Notes under the pieces: model-generated | What the model was told of the DNA's origin: nothing | Seen by the model: only the letters and a program-made list of their open reading frames with translations | Databases searched by the model: none | Made by a program: the position numbers and the translations under genes | Assembly: GCA_947501445.1 (NCBI GenBank) | Contig: CANMVS010000021.1 | Coordinates: 31,819 to 95,818 of the forward strand | Reading direction: 5' to 3' | DNA length: 64,000 bases | Source of the DNA: an uncultured Rhizobiaceae group bacterium | GTDB lineage: Bacteria; Pseudomonadota; Alphaproteobacteria; Rhizobiales; Rhizobiaceae | In this document: piece by piece, positions 1-8,744 of the stretch | How positions within the stretch are numbered: position 1 is the first letter of the stretch | Layout of the letters: every line of letters starts with the position of its first letter

Positions 1-27
1 CAAAGGCAGGTGCAGAGGACGAGCACT

Positions 28-234
28 AGATCATGTCTTTTTCATACGGAACCATTTTCTGCCAGCCCTGACAGGGAGACGTTGTTGATATGCATAGACG
101 AATGGGCCGGGCGATTTTGCCCCCTGACTGCGTTGGCTCGCACTTGTGGTGGGTTGGCACCACCGCGTGCAACCCGTCTTGTCAGAGACCAAAATCGCTT
201 GGTCAAATGGTTCCGTATGAAAAAGATATGATCT
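28..234. mobile_element. MITE-like element with 30-bp terminal inverted repeats (short copy)
   Basis: The two ends are near-perfect inverted repeats: left arm 28-57 starts AGATCATGTCTTTTTC and right arm 205-234 is its complement, about 29 of 30 bases matching by eye. The element has no coding capacity of its own. The same core, in the opposite orientation, recurs inside 23339-23732, so this is a dispersed family and not a chance palindrome. TA is found at both outer edges, which would fit a TA-target transposase of the IS630/mariner kind, but this is only suggestive. The right edge lies three bases before the start codon at 238. Confidence 0.85.
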
Positions 235-237
235 AAT

Positions 238-1014
238 ATGCTCCACAATCCGGCCGTTGATGCATGCACACCCGAAAAAATCCTGATTGTTCTGCATCAG
301 GAAAATTCCAGTGCCGGGCGGGTGGGGCAGATGTTGCAGCTGGCAGGATTTTTATTGGATATTCGCCGGCCGGTGCTGGGTGATCCACTGCCCGATACGC
401 TGGCCGATCACGCAGGGGCGGTTATTTTTGGTGGCCCCATGAGCGCCAATGACGATGATCAGGACTATGTGCGTCAGGAAATTGACTGGCACAAAATACC
501 CTTGAGAGAAAACAAGCCCTATCTTGGTATCTGCCTCGGCGCACAGCTGCTGGTGCGCCATCTTGGTGGCGATGTGCGTGCACATATGGACGGGCTTACC
601 GAAATTGGCTGGTATGGGCTTCGTCCGACAACCGATGGTGAGGCTTTGATGCAGTGGCCACACATGGTTTACCAGTTCCATCGCGAAGGTTTCAGCCTGC
701 CTGATGGTGCAAAACTGCTGGCGACTGCAGACACCTACCCCAATCAGGCATTTCGCTATGGTGAAAACGCCTGGGGTATTCAATTTCATGCTGAATTGAC
801 CCAGCTGATGATGCAAAGGTGGGTCGTGCGCGGTGCCCACCGTTTTGAAATGCCGGGCGCGCAGCAGGGACATGAGCATCTGCTTGGCCGACTGGTTCAT
901 GATGGTCATTTGCGTCTTTGGCTGGCGGAATTTCTGCAGCGGGTTTTTGGCCGGCAGGTGCCTGACAAAGCCTATGGCGTCAATCAGCATTTGGGGCATG
1001 TTCAACACGATTGA
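238..1014 (+). CDS. class I glutamine amidotransferase (GMP synthase-like, GATase1)
   Basis: A 258-residue stand-alone GATase1 domain. The nucleophile elbow GICLGAQLL places the catalytic Cys at residue 99, and QFHAE supplies the catalytic His184 and Glu186, so the full triad is present. Proteins of this type (annotated GMP synthase-like or glutamine amidotransferase-related) hydrolyse glutamine or a gamma-glutamyl substrate; the acceptor here is unknown, as there is no synthetase domain and no purine gene nearby. The ATG at 238 is the first start after a MITE-like element that ends at 234, so the promoter and leader must lie in or before that element. The 3' end overlaps the convergent MFS gene by 35 bases. 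Family assignment is firm, substrate is not. Confidence 0.85.
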   Translation: MLHNPAVDACTPEKILIVLHQENSSAGRVGQMLQLAGFLLDIRRPVLGDPLPDTLADHAGAVIFGGPMSANDDDQDYVRQEIDWHKIPLRENKPYLGICLGAQLLVRHLGGDVRAHMDGLTEIGWYGLRPTTDGEALMQWPHMVYQFHREGFSLPDGAKLLATADTYPNQAFRYGENAWGIQFHAELTQLMMQRWVVRGAHRFEMPGAQQGHEHLLGRLVHDGHLRLWLAEFLQRVFGRQVPDKAYGVNQHLGHVQHD

Positions 1015-2236
1015 GCGCCTGAATCCGCCGTAGCTGCGGGAACAGCAGAGCCCAGATACCAGCAACGCCAACAGCACCTATGCCTCCAATAACAACGGCG
1101 GGAACTGCACCAATCAGTGCCGCCATGCCGCCGGCGCGAAATTCACCCAACTCATTGGACGCACCGATAAACACCATATTGACGGCACTGACACGCCCGC
1201 GCAGCTTGTCCGGCGTCCACAACTGGATGAGGGTTTGACGCACATAGACAGAGATCATGTCGGCAGCCCCCATGACAATCAGTGCTGTGACAGACAACCA
1301 GGCAATTGTCGAAACGCCGAATACGATAGTGGCCACACCAAAGAGTGCGACGGCAACAAACATGGCTGATCCGGCGTTTTTACTGATCGGGTTTGCTGTC
1401 AGATAGATTGCCATGCCAATGGCGCCAATACCTGGTGCCGCCCGCAATATTCCCAGTCCCCAGGGTCCAAGCTCGAGAATGTCGCGGGCAAAAACCGGCA
1501 TCAGTGCAATGGCGCCGCCCAGCAGCACCGCAAACATGTCCAGTGAAATGGCGCCGAGCACGATTTTCTCCCGCCAGATATAGCGAAATCCGGCCGATAG
1601 TGTTTCCCAGCTCTGATTGTGAACGCCGCGCTCCTGCGGTGGTTTGGGAATGGCAAAGACCAGAAGGGTTGCAACAGTGAAGAAAGCAAGGCTGCACCAA
1701 TAGGGAACCGTATCGCCAAGTCCGTAAAGCAGGCCGCCAGCGACCGGTCCCAGAATAGTTGCTGCCTGCCAGGAGGTTGAATTCCACGCGATGGCATTGG
1801 CAAGATCAGATTGTGGAACCAGGTTTGGCGCAAGCGAGGTGGATGCGGGTGCAAAGAAGGCACGCGCTATGCCAAAGACAAGCAGCACCGCAAATACCGG
1901 TAGTGGCGACGTCAGTCCGCGCATGGTCAGGTAAAGCAGGACAATCGCAGAACCAAGGCTGACGATTTCGCAAATGCCCATGATCAGCCGTCGGCCAAAT
2001 CGGTCAGCAGCAGCACCGGTAACCAGAATCAGGATCAGTGCAGGCAGGAACTGGACAAGGCCGATCAGTCCCAGATCAAAGGGATCGCGGGTCAGATCAT
2101 AAATCTGCCAGCCCACCGCGACACTGATGACCTGCATTGCAAAGGCGGACAGGAAACGGGCAAACCAGTAATAGGTATAGGATTTGTGCCTGAACGCATC
2201 AAAGCGTCCCGGCACATGGGCATCATTCTTCGACAT
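980..2236 (-). CDS. MFS transporter, EntS/MFS_3-like exporter
   Basis: A 418-residue protein with about twelve hydrophobic segments, a short charged N-terminus (MSKNDAHVPGRFDAFRH) and the GAAADRFGRRLIMG loop between TM2 and TM3, the classic MFS motif A region (DRFGRR). The overall look, with a FDAFRHKSYTYYWFARF start and PVFARDILELGPWGLGILRAAPGIGA in the middle shown in part here, fits the MFS_3 enterobactin exporter-like group of proton-driven drug or siderophore exporters in the inner membrane. Substrate cannot be read. Its C-terminal 35 bases overlap the convergent amidotransferase gene. The next gene upstream (yggT) is divergent, with about 245 bases between the two starts. Confidence 0.85.
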   Translation of the reverse strand: MSKNDAHVPGRFDAFRHKSYTYYWFARFLSAFAMQVISVAVGWQIYDLTRDPFDLGLIGLVQFLPALILILVTGAAADRFGRRLIMGICEIVSLGSAIVLLYLTMRGLTSPLPVFAVLLVFGIARAFFAPASTSLAPNLVPQSDLANAIAWNSTSWQAATILGPVAGGLLYGLGDTVPYWCSLAFFTVATLLVFAIPKPPQERGVHNQSWETLSAGFRYIWREKIVLGAISLDMFAVLLGGAIALMPVFARDILELGPWGLGILRAAPGIGAIGMAIYLTANPISKNAGSAMFVAVALFGVATIVFGVSTIAWLSVTALIVMGAADMISVYVRQTLIQLWTPDKLRGRVSAVNMVFIGASNELGEFRAGGMAALIGAVPAVVIGGIGAVGVAGIWALLFPQLRRIQALNRVEHAPNAD

Positions 2237-2482
2237 AGCTGTGTGCCATGGAGCAAAGGGCTATCGAATTGTGCATTGTGTCCTGTCAAATCACCCGGGG
2301 TCTGTGCTTTGTATCCGCTGCGATGATCTGAGGCAACGCATCTGCGGGATTGAATAATTTGAGATATTTCCGGGTTATTCAATAAATCAGGATATCAGTA
2401 AAAACCCTGCGAATGAAAAGCATGGACTTGCCGCAGGGCGACGCAATGGCTACATGTCGAAAACAAATTATTGGAGACCGCG

Positions 2483-2773
2483 ATGATTGCCCTTTTTTCG
2501 ACCATAGATCTGGCCCTGAACATCTATACGTGGATTATTATTGGCAGTGCCATTTTCTCCTGGCTCTATGCCTTTAACGTGGTCAATACAAGCAACCGGT
2601 TTGTTGGAGCGGTGGGTGAGTTTCTCTATAAGGCGACGGATCCTGTATTGAGGCCAATTCGCCGTATTTTACCGGATCTGGGCGGGTTGGATATTTCACC
2701 AATCGTTCTGCTGCTGATAATCTTCTTCATCCGCCGCTTCCTTTGGACGTCGATTGCTCCAATGTTCGTGTAG
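2483..2773 (+). CDS. yggT: YggT family membrane protein
   Basis: A 96-residue protein with two long hydrophobic stretches (residues about 4-30 and 70-90) around the conserved segment [22 protein letters not shown], of which the DPxLRPxRRxxP part is diagnostic for YggT. The family is an inner-membrane protein of ill-defined role, linked to osmotic tolerance and, in Gram-positives (YlmG), to division. I chose the ATG at 2483 because a GGAG lies eight bases before it; an in-frame TTG at 2471 would put the start on top of that site. YggT usually sits directly before a DUF167 gene; here that partner is 900 bases further on. Confidence 0.85.
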   Translation: MIALFSTIDLALNIYTWIIIGSAIFSWLYAFNVVNTSNRFVGAVGEFLYKATDPVLRPIRRILPDLGGLDISPIVLLLIIFFIRRFLWTSIAPMFV

Positions 2774-2886
2774 CATCCACATTTTGTTTGAGGTGCAGCA
2801 CTGAGAACACACAGGAACGGACATCGTCGGTTGCGTCACTCCTAACGGGAGTTTGTTTGATGGAACGCTACGCAGGACCTGTTTTG

Positions 2887-3351
2887 TCATGAGCCAATTT
2901 TGTGCTGGTTGTACATGTCCACCACGATTTGCCATCTGTCACCGTCGTGTTTGAGTGTGAAATTGTATGTGCCGGTATAATTCAGGTCAGATTTTTCAAC
3001 CACGACGGTCGCATTACCAATCATGACCGCTTGGGTGCCATCGGCGGAGACAAAAAGATACTCAATCGTGTGACTCAACCTGCCTTTGTTTTCGCGGAGA
3101 GTTGTGATTGCACCGCGCAACACTTCGTCCCGTCCTTGTATCGGTTTTGACCCAGGTGAAACCCAGAATGCATCCTTATCGTAGAGTGAAATCAGGCCTT
3201 CCAGGTTATAGTTCGCGGCGTATGTATTGAATGTATCATTTAAGGTGATGAGGCTCTCCCGACTGACATTGGAGATGTCATCGGTCAGTGCTTGGGTGGT
3301 TGTAATCACCAGGACTGCGATTGTGGAGGCAATTTTTAATGGAAAGCGCAT
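2887..3351 (-). CDS. secreted SnoaL/DUF4440-like (NTF2 fold) protein
   Basis: A 154-residue protein with an N-terminal signal peptide (MRFPLKIASTIAVLVITTTQA, cleavage near residue 22). The mature part has the order helix NDTFNTYAANYNLEGLISLY, the strand DAFWVSPGSKPIQGR and a C-terminal FTLKHDGDRWQIVVDMYN, which is the usual pattern of NTF2-like SnoaL/DUF4440 proteins that bind small molecules or act as ketosteroid-isomerase-like enzymes. No catalytic assignment is possible. It lies antisense between yggT and DUF167, two genes that are normally adjacent, so it may be a later insertion into that pair. Confidence 0.7.
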   Translation of the reverse strand: MRFPLKIASTIAVLVITTTQALTDDISNVSRESLITLNDTFNTYAANYNLEGLISLYDKDAFWVSPGSKPIQGRDEVLRGAITTLRENKGRLSHTIEYLFVSADGTQAVMIGNATVVVEKSDLNYTGTYNFTLKHDGDRWQIVVDMYNQHKIGS

Positions 3352-3677
3352 GAGTTCATCCCCTGTTTAACGTATCAAAATGGACATTCAGTTCGCGATA
3401 TGGAACGTGCCGAAGCGCCTTCTGCTAGTCATAATTATCAAAAATACTATCAAGACTGTTATCGTTAGCCAATATGACATTCATTGAGATTGATGAGGGG
3501 GATTTATACATGCGATCCTCGTGCGTTTCGAAAGCCGTCTGCAAAATGGAGGTATTGGCTAAATGATGGAAAACGCAATCTTTGCAACTGATATCTGGCT
3601 TGGCAGTCGCTTTGATGTTGAAAAGGATTAGTGTGTTTTGCCGACAAATTTTCCGTCGAAACAGCGTGAGCGGGTTA

Positions 3678-4037
3678 TGTATGATATGTGGCAGCGTATC
3701 GGGTTTGGTGGACAAAACCGTGCAGGATAGCTGGTGCCGTGCAAACCCGGCAGGCCTCCGGATAACAGTGAGGCTGACACCCGGCGCAAGCCGCGACGGG
3801 TTGGATGGACTGGAATTCGGGGCCGATGGACGAAATTATCTTAAGGCACGTGTCACCCGTGAGCCGGAAAAAGGCAAGGCAAACAAAGCGCTGATCGCCC
3901 TTGTTGCAAAAATATGCCGGTTTGGGAAAACGTCCGTAAAGCTCGTTTCAGGCGAAACCAGCCGGATGAAGACGCTGTCTATTGACGGTGACAGTGGCGT
4001 CCTGAAGCGCAAAATTTGTGATGCGATGGCTGATTAG
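3678..4037 (+). CDS. yggU: DUF167 (YggU-like) family protein
   Basis: The region LRITVRLTPGASRDGLDG and KGKANKALIALVAKICRFGKTSVKLVSGETSR (in part) is the DUF167 signature: a small alpha/beta protein of unknown function, widely paired with yggT. The frame stays open far upstream; family members begin shortly before the LRITVRLTPG strand, so the true start is likely ATG 3678 or GTG 3705, and I cannot decide between them because neither has a clear Shine-Dalgarno site. The stop codon TAG (4035-4037) is the first three bases of a 99-bp dispersed repeat, so the native C-terminus may have been altered by that insertion. Confidence 0.75.
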   Translation, partial: CMICGSVSGLVDKTVQDSWCRANPAGLRITVRLTPGASRDGLDGLEFGADGRNYLKARVTREPEKGKANKALIALVAKICRFGKTSVKLVSGETSRMKTLSIDGDSGVLKRKICDAMAD

Positions 4038-4133
4038 ACCGTTTCACGTTTTGTCAGAAACGGGACAACAGTGTCGGCCTTTGATTTTGTTGATGCATTC
4101 AGGTTTTGCCGCACCCGTCAAAACCTGAATTGC
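4035..4133 (+). repeat. 99-bp dispersed palindromic repeat, copy A
   Basis: Starts TAGACCGTTTCACGTTTTGT and ends in an inverted repeat, TTCAGGTTTTG ... CAAAACCTGAA (about 11-bp stem), followed by TTGC. A second pairing, CCGTTT with AAACGG, is possible in the left half. It is one of nine copies in the window. The opening TAG is the stop codon of the DUF167 gene. Confidence 0.9.
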
Positions 4134-4187
4134 TCCGGAGCGGATGGCCATCCCCATTCGGGAAACAAATCCCCAAAAACCGCTACA

Positions 4188-4694
4188 TCAGTAATATTTC
4201 ATTTTCTTCCTGAATTTCAGATATTTCGTCACCGAAAATACGATGCCCAGCAGGCTGAATCCAATCAGGAACATAAGCGTCAGTGAGACATAATAATCAA
4301 TGCCGAAGTCCTCAAGCCTGTCGGGGAACATGAAATATTCGGGGTAATCCGGATTGTAGATAACCTCTACAGGCAATCCAATCGCATTATCGACGTTCAG
4401 CTCACGGTCGCGAAAGATTTTTTCCCCGGCATGAATGTCACCCTTTTCATCCTCAAATTGAACCACTCCAATGTATGGTGCCCGGACATCCTCCTGTGTT
4501 TTTCGAATTTCGACTATCCGCGCTACAGCGTCCGTGCTGTCCATCTGGATCAATGCATATTTGAGGCCATTGATAAAACTGATGTTGAGCATGACGTAGG
4601 ACGTCACGGCCATGATGATAAATATCCCGATCGATAATATGTATCGGTCCGCTTGCGCCTCTTTTGGCGAAAACGTCATACTCCAATATGCCAA
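4188..4694 (-). CDS. DUF3592-like membrane protein
   Basis: A 168-residue protein with one hydrophobic helix near the N-terminus (about residues 18-45) and one near the C-terminus (about 133-157), enclosing a soluble strand-rich part with GVVQFEDEKGDIHAGEKIF and a LPVEVIYNPDYPEYF motif. The phrase 'V.VIYNP..P' before the second membrane helix is typical of DUF3592 proteins, whose role is unknown. It stands alone between two copies of the 99-bp repeat (A downstream, B upstream), with no operon partner. Function is not assignable. Confidence 0.65.
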   Translation of the reverse strand: MAYWSMTFSPKEAQADRYILSIGIFIIMAVTSYVMLNISFINGLKYALIQMDSTDAVARIVEIRKTQEDVRAPYIGVVQFEDEKGDIHAGEKIFRDRELNVDNAIGLPVEVIYNPDYPEYFMFPDRLEDFGIDYYVSLTLMFLIGFSLLGIVFSVTKYLKFRKKMKYY

Positions 4695-4792
4695 TCCATT
4701 ACGCTGACCTCCCTTTCGCCCCAGGTAACTCAGGTTTCAATCGGTGGTTAAAATCAACGCTCAAAAGGCCTGATTTCGTTTGGCCGATTAGC

Positions 4793-4892
4793 GCAATTCA
4801 GCTTTTGACGGAACCGGCAAAGCCTGAATGCATCAACAAAATCAAAGACCGACACCGCTGTCCCGTTTCTGACAAAACGTGAAACGATCCAG
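4793..4892 (-). repeat. 99-bp dispersed palindromic repeat, copy B
   Basis: Same element as copy A, in reverse orientation, with more mismatches: the left end reads TGGATCGTTTCACG on the minus strand in place of TAGACCGTTTCACG. The hairpin AATTCAGCTTTTG / CAAAGCCTGAAT is kept by paired changes (A to G opposite C to T), which hints that pairing itself is maintained or that two sub-types exist. Lies upstream of the DUF3592 gene. Confidence 0.85.
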
Positions 4893-5167
4893 AACGAGAT
4901 CAAAGTCACGCCGCATTACTTGTTCAAATTGCTGATACAAGTAAATAAATCAGAATCTTTCGTATGAATTATGTCAACTCATCCGGGAAATACAAGTTTA
5001 TTTTCTCTTTTCACGTGCGTAATGAAAGTGGGCTGAAAACCCTCAGACGGTTTGGCCCGGAAGCAGGTGAAAGTCCTGAAGCTGATGATTTTGCGTCCTG
5101 CGCAGATCAGAAATTCAACCATTCAATCCGGGTGATGGGTCAGGGTCAGGTCTGAAGTTCTGTAATC
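4893..5167. other. non-coding gap, nothing recognised
   Basis: Between repeat copy B and the ppa terminator. A 63-codon open frame (4964-5155, plus) is present but has no recognisable domain and no good ribosome binding site. I see no RNA gene or repeat here. Confidence 0.5.
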
Positions 5168-5193
5168 AAAGGGGCCGCACAGGCAGCCCCTTT
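5168..5193 (-). terminator. rho-independent terminator of ppa
   Basis: AAAGGGGC ... GCCCCTTT inverted repeat with a ten-base loop, located 15 bases past the ppa stop on the minus strand. The stem ends in A/T pairs and the downstream strand is T-rich, as expected for an intrinsic terminator. Confidence 0.75.
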
Positions 5194-5207
5194 GTCAATG
5201 TCACCGG

Positions 5208-5741
5208 CTACTGTGCGGATTTTGCCCGCTCAATGGCTTCAACAATCAGTGTTTTGGCCCGGTTTGAGTCCTGCCAGCCACCAATCTTGACCCATTTTCC
5301 GGGCTCAAGATCCTTGTAGTGCTCAAAGAAATGTTCAATTTGCTTCAAGGTGATTTCCGGTAAATCAGTAAATTCGCTCACTTTTTCAAAGCGCTGGGTC
5401 AAATGCGATGACGGTACGGCAAGAATTTTTTCATCCTGGCCGGCATTGTCTTCCATGATCAATACGCCGACCGGGCGCACGTTGATGACACAACCGGGTA
5501 TCAGCGGTCTGTTGTTGCACACAAGTACGTCAATCGGGTCGCCGTCGTCTGATAATGTATGGGGTACAAATCCGTAATTGCCCGGATATGTCATTGGAGT
5601 GTAGAGAAACCGGTCCACCACGAGTGTGCCTGCGTCCTTGTCCATTTCATATTTGATTGGATGGCCGCCAACGGGCACTTCGATAATGACATTGATGTCA
5701 TCGGGTGGTGTATCGCCGATGGAAATAGCGTCGATGCGCAT
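5208..5741 (-). CDS. ppa: inorganic pyrophosphatase
   Basis: A 177-residue type I soluble pyrophosphatase, which hydrolyses pyrophosphate to phosphate in the cytoplasm with Mg2+ and pulls biosynthetic reactions forward. The family signature [10 protein letters not shown] (metal-binding aspartates) follows the substrate-binding [11 protein letters not shown] stretch, and [16 protein letters not shown] carries the conserved Lys/Glu residues; the C-terminal [20 protein letters not shown] is also typical. The frame is open 42 codons further upstream, but the ATG at 5741 is chosen because AGGA stands before it and the family begins at MRIDAI-like sequences. Single-gene unit with its own terminator. 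Confidence 0.95.
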   Translation of the reverse strand: MRIDAISIGDTPPDDINVIIEVPVGGHPIKYEMDKDAGTLVVDRFLYTPMTYPGNYGFVPHTLSDDGDPIDVLVCNNRPLIPGCVINVRPVGVLIMEDNAGQDEKILAVPSSHLTQRFEKVSEFTDLPEITLKQIEHFFEHYKDLEPGKWVKIGGWQDSNRAKTLIVEAIERAKSAQ

Positions 5742-5958
5742 AATGGATCCTGTGTTTGTCTGGTATGGCGTGGGGATAGCGCTTTGTTCGCTGCAGCGCA
5801 ACATGTCTTTGGTATAGTCTTCAAAGATCATGTGTTGCCGGTCTGCCGGGGGCAGGTGGCAGACCAAAAAAGGCAGCTGTTGCGGTAATTCCGCACTCAG
5901 GCCATCATCCGCGCCAAATTTACCCTATGGAAAATGCAAAGTGCTTATGCGGTTTTGA

Positions 5959-6465
5959 TCAGGGCCATACGAACGCGAGTTTTCGTATGGCCTTATTGTC
6001 GAAGTTCTCAGAACCTTCAGCGATATCAATACCACCGAGCGCTGTGTAGAAATTCACCGCACGCTCGTTTTCTTCCAGTGTCCACACAACCATGCCCTTG
6101 CACCCCAGAGAACTCAGCAATCGTCTGGCCTCCCCGAACAGTTTACTGCCAAGTCCTATCCCCTGATATTCAGGCTTGAGATAAAGCTCATAGATCTCGC
6201 CCTCCTGGGGCAGGGATCGGGCGCGGTTGAGGCCCAGTGTCGCATAGCCGGTTATTACGCCCTCGACTTCGAGCACCAATATGCTGGTTGAACCGCGAAT
6301 GGCATTCATCCACCAGGTGTAGCTGCGTCGCTCCACCATCGCCATCAGTGTCTTGTAGGGGATCAGTCCGGAATAGGCATGCTGCCACGCGGCACGATGT
6401 GTCTCGGATATCGCCAGGGCGTCATCCGGTTCTGCACGTCTCACATCTATTGCCAGTGTCGTCAT
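5959..6465 (-). CDS. GNAT family N-acetyltransferase
   Basis: A 168-residue GNAT domain. The acetyl-CoA binding motif A is EYQGIGLGSKLF (residues about 113-124; Q/RxxGxG/A), preceded by the strand EIYELYLKP, and the C-terminal part has the conserved Asn/Tyr segment ENERAVNFYTALGG. The N-terminal ETHRAAWQHAYSGLIP resembles acetyltransferases of the RimI-like/YhbS group. Substrate unknown. Upstream it faces a stretch of about 190 bases and repeat copy C before typA, so it is probably transcribed by itself. Confidence 0.85.
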   Translation of the reverse strand: MTTLAIDVRRAEPDDALAISETHRAAWQHAYSGLIPYKTLMAMVERRSYTWWMNAIRGSTSILVLEVEGVITGYATLGLNRARSLPQEGEIYELYLKPEYQGIGLGSKLFGEARRLLSSLGCKGMVVWTLEENERAVNFYTALGGIDIAEGSENFDNKAIRKLAFVWP

Positions 6466-6651
6466 GACGGAATCCTAACCGTTTCGGTCCGAAACGCGAA
6501 GTGCTCCATGACCCATGTCGGTACGGTACCCACAGGTAATATGCCCGCGGTACGGCAACAGATTAACGGATTGTTAAACGATCAGGCAAGGGAAGAAACG
6601 TTTTGCCCCCAATCTGCTGCGCAGATCAAAAGCAAAACGCTTGAGATTATT

Positions 6652-6750
6652 CAGACCGTTTCACGTATTGCCAGAAATGCGGCAAGGGTGTCGGCCTTTT
6701 ATTTTGTTGATGCATTCAGGTTTTGCGGGTTGCGTCAAAACCTGAATTGC
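6652..6750 (+). repeat. 99-bp dispersed palindromic repeat, copy C
   Basis: Starts CAGACCGTTTCACGTATTGC, so the usual TAG is CAG here, and ends with TTCAGGTTTTG ... CAAAACCTGAA TTGC. The right end lies three bases before the typA stop codon (complement of TAG at 6754-6756), so on the typA transcript the element begins immediately after translation ends. Confidence 0.9.
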
Positions 6751-6753
6751 TCT

Positions 6754-8580
6754 CTAGGCAATCTGTGCAGATTTGGATTTTGCAAGCCGCTTGCGATCAA
6801 CCGGATCAAGATAGATTTTACGAAGGCGGATTGTTTTCGGCGTGACTTCAACAAGCTCGTCATCCTGAATCCATGACAGCGCACGATCCAGTGTCATGCG
6901 TACCGGTGGTGTCAGCTTGATCGCCTCATCTTTACCCGATGCACGCATGTTGGTCAGCTTCTTGCCCTTGAGGACATTGACTTCCAAATCGTTGGAGCGT
7001 GTGTGAATGCCAACGATCATTCCCTCATAGACCTTCTCACCGGCATCGATGATCATCGGGCCACGGTCTTCCAGGTTGAACATGGCAAAGGCAACGGATT
7101 CGCCATTGTCATTTGAAAGCAGAACCCCGGTGCTGCGGCCGCCGATATCACCTTTGTAGGGCTGATAATCATGGAAAAGACGGTTCATGATTGCTGTGCC
7201 GCGGGTGTCCGTCAAAAGCTCGGACTGGTAGCCAATCAGGCCACGTGTTGGTGCATTGAATACCAGACGAACGCGATTGCCACCGGACGGGCGCAACTCG
7301 ACCATCTCGGCCTTGCGCTCGGACATTTTTTGAACCACGACGCCGGAATGTTCTTCATCAACGTCAATAACCACTTCTTCGATTGGCTCAAGAAGCACGC
7401 CATCGTCGCCCTTTTTCATAACAACCCGTGGGCGGGAAACGGCCAGTTCAAAACCTTCCCTGCGCATGGTTTCAATCAATACAGCCAGTTGCAACTCGCC
7501 ACGACCGGAAACATAGATTGAATCCTTGTCTGCCGCTTCCTCGATCTGAAGTGCCACATTCCCTTCCGCTTCCTTCATCAGGCGATCACGGATAACACGG
7601 CTGGTCACCTTGTCGCCTTCCGTGCCGGCAAGCGGTGAATCATTGACGATAAAGGACATGGTCACGGTTGGCGGGTCAATTGGTTGTGCCGGCAGCGCTT
7701 CCTTGACTTCTGGCGCACCATAGGTGTCGGCAACGGTGCCTTTGGTCAGTCCGGCGATGGCAACAATGTCGCCCGCGCGGCCTTCTTCAATCGGTTGGCG
7801 CTCGATGCCACGGAAAGCCAGTATCTTGGATACACGGCCCTGCTCGATGAGCTTGCCGTCTGCGTCCATGACCTTGATAGGCTGGTTTGGCTTGATGCTG
7901 CCTGAATGGATACGTCCGGTGATGATGCGGCCGAGAAATGGATTGGCTTCCAAAATGGTGCCGATCATGCGGAATGGACCTTCACCCACATTGGGTTCCG
8001 GCACATGTTTGAGAACGAGATCAAACAGCGGTGTAAGCATCTCTTCCTTTGGACCCTCAGGGCTGTAGTTCATCCAGCCATCGCGGCCTGAGCCATATAC
8101 GATTGGAAAATCCAATTGTTCGTCATTGGCGTCGAGTGCCGCGAAAAGGTCAAAAACCTCGTTGATCACTTCATCGGGGCGCGCATCGAACCGGTCGATC
8201 TTGTTGATTGCGACGATAGGCTTGAGACCAACCTTGAGAGCCTTGCCAACCACAAATTTGGTTTGTGGCATGGGACCTTCTGCGGCATCAACAAGCACAA
8301 TGGCACCATCAACCATGTTGAGGATACGCTCAACTTCGCCGCCAAAATCGGCGTGTCCGGGTGTATCAACAATATTGATACGCACATCATTGTGGACCAC
8401 GGACGTGGCCTTGGCCAAAATAGTGATGCCGCGCTCTTTTTCCAACTCGTTGGAATCCATGATGCGTTCGGCAACACGCTGGTTGTCGCGAAACGCGCCG
8501 GACTGTTTCAAAAGTTCGTCAACAAGTGTTGTTTTCCCATGGTCAACATGGGCGATGATCGCAATATTGCGCATAGACAT
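6754..8580 (-). CDS. typA: translational GTPase TypA/BipA
   Basis: A 608-residue protein with the five-domain layout of TypA/BipA, a ribosome-associated GTPase of the EF-G group that helps 50S assembly and stress growth. The G1 loop is [10 protein letters not shown] near residue 10, the G3 region is [12 protein letters not shown], and NKIDR supplies G4. The C-terminal part keeps the TypA-specific [18 protein letters not shown] stretch. Length matches the family (about 605-610). The start ATG at 8580 gives the canonical [16 protein letters not shown] opening. It appears monocistronic; the 165 bases upstream separate it from the M3 peptidase on the same strand. Confidence 0.97.
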   Translation of the reverse strand: MSMRNIAIIAHVDHGKTTLVDELLKQSGAFRDNQRVAERIMDSNELEKERGITILAKATSVVHNDVRINIVDTPGHADFGGEVERILNMVDGAIVLVDAAEGPMPQTKFVVGKALKVGLKPIVAINKIDRFDARPDEVINEVFDLFAALDANDEQLDFPIVYGSGRDGWMNYSPEGPKEEMLTPLFDLVLKHVPEPNVGEGPFRMIGTILEANPFLGRIITGRIHSGSIKPNQPIKVMDADGKLIEQGRVSKILAFRGIERQPIEEGRAGDIVAIAGLTKGTVADTYGAPEVKEALPAQPIDPPTVTMSFIVNDSPLAGTEGDKVTSRVIRDRLMKEAEGNVALQIEEAADKDSIYVSGRGELQLAVLIETMRREGFELAVSRPRVVMKKGDDGVLLEPIEEVVIDVDEEHSGVVVQKMSERKAEMVELRPSGGNRVRLVFNAPTRGLIGYQSELLTDTRGTAIMNRLFHDYQPYKGDIGGRSTGVLLSNDNGESVAFAMFNLEDRGPMIIDAGEKVYEGMIVGIHTRSNDLEVNVLKGKKLTNMRASGKDEAIKLTPPVRMTLDRALSWIQDDELVEVTPKTIRLRKIYLDPVDRKRLAKSKSAQIA

Positions 8581-8744
8581 GGTATATACCTGGAGTTTGG
8601 TGCGCGCTCGCAGCGTCGCTTCTACTGTGTTGAGGGGCTCTTACAGGGTTTTGTGCGTATGCGAAAGGGGGCGCGTGCCGATTTGCGCCGATACGCACTC
8701 ACACGGCCAGTCAGATCGAGCCATACAGCGGCTGCGACGACACT

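Noticed and set aside
28..297. Three overlapping frames ending or starting with MKKT/RMKKI in the first 300 bases
   Set aside because: They are translations of the MITE-like element; similar peptides arise from the second copy at 23.4-23.7 kb.
3425..3715. Minus-strand open frame of 96 codons between the SnoaL-like and DUF167 genes
   Set aside because: Its first part overlaps the DUF167 start on the other strand and its TTG start has no ribosome binding site. A shorter version (ATG at 3511, 28 codons, with AGGAT before it) is possible but I see no family, so I left it out.
4964..5155. 63-codon plus-strand frame before the ppa terminator
   Set aside because: No domain, no ribosome binding site and it lies between a repeat and a terminator; more likely chance.
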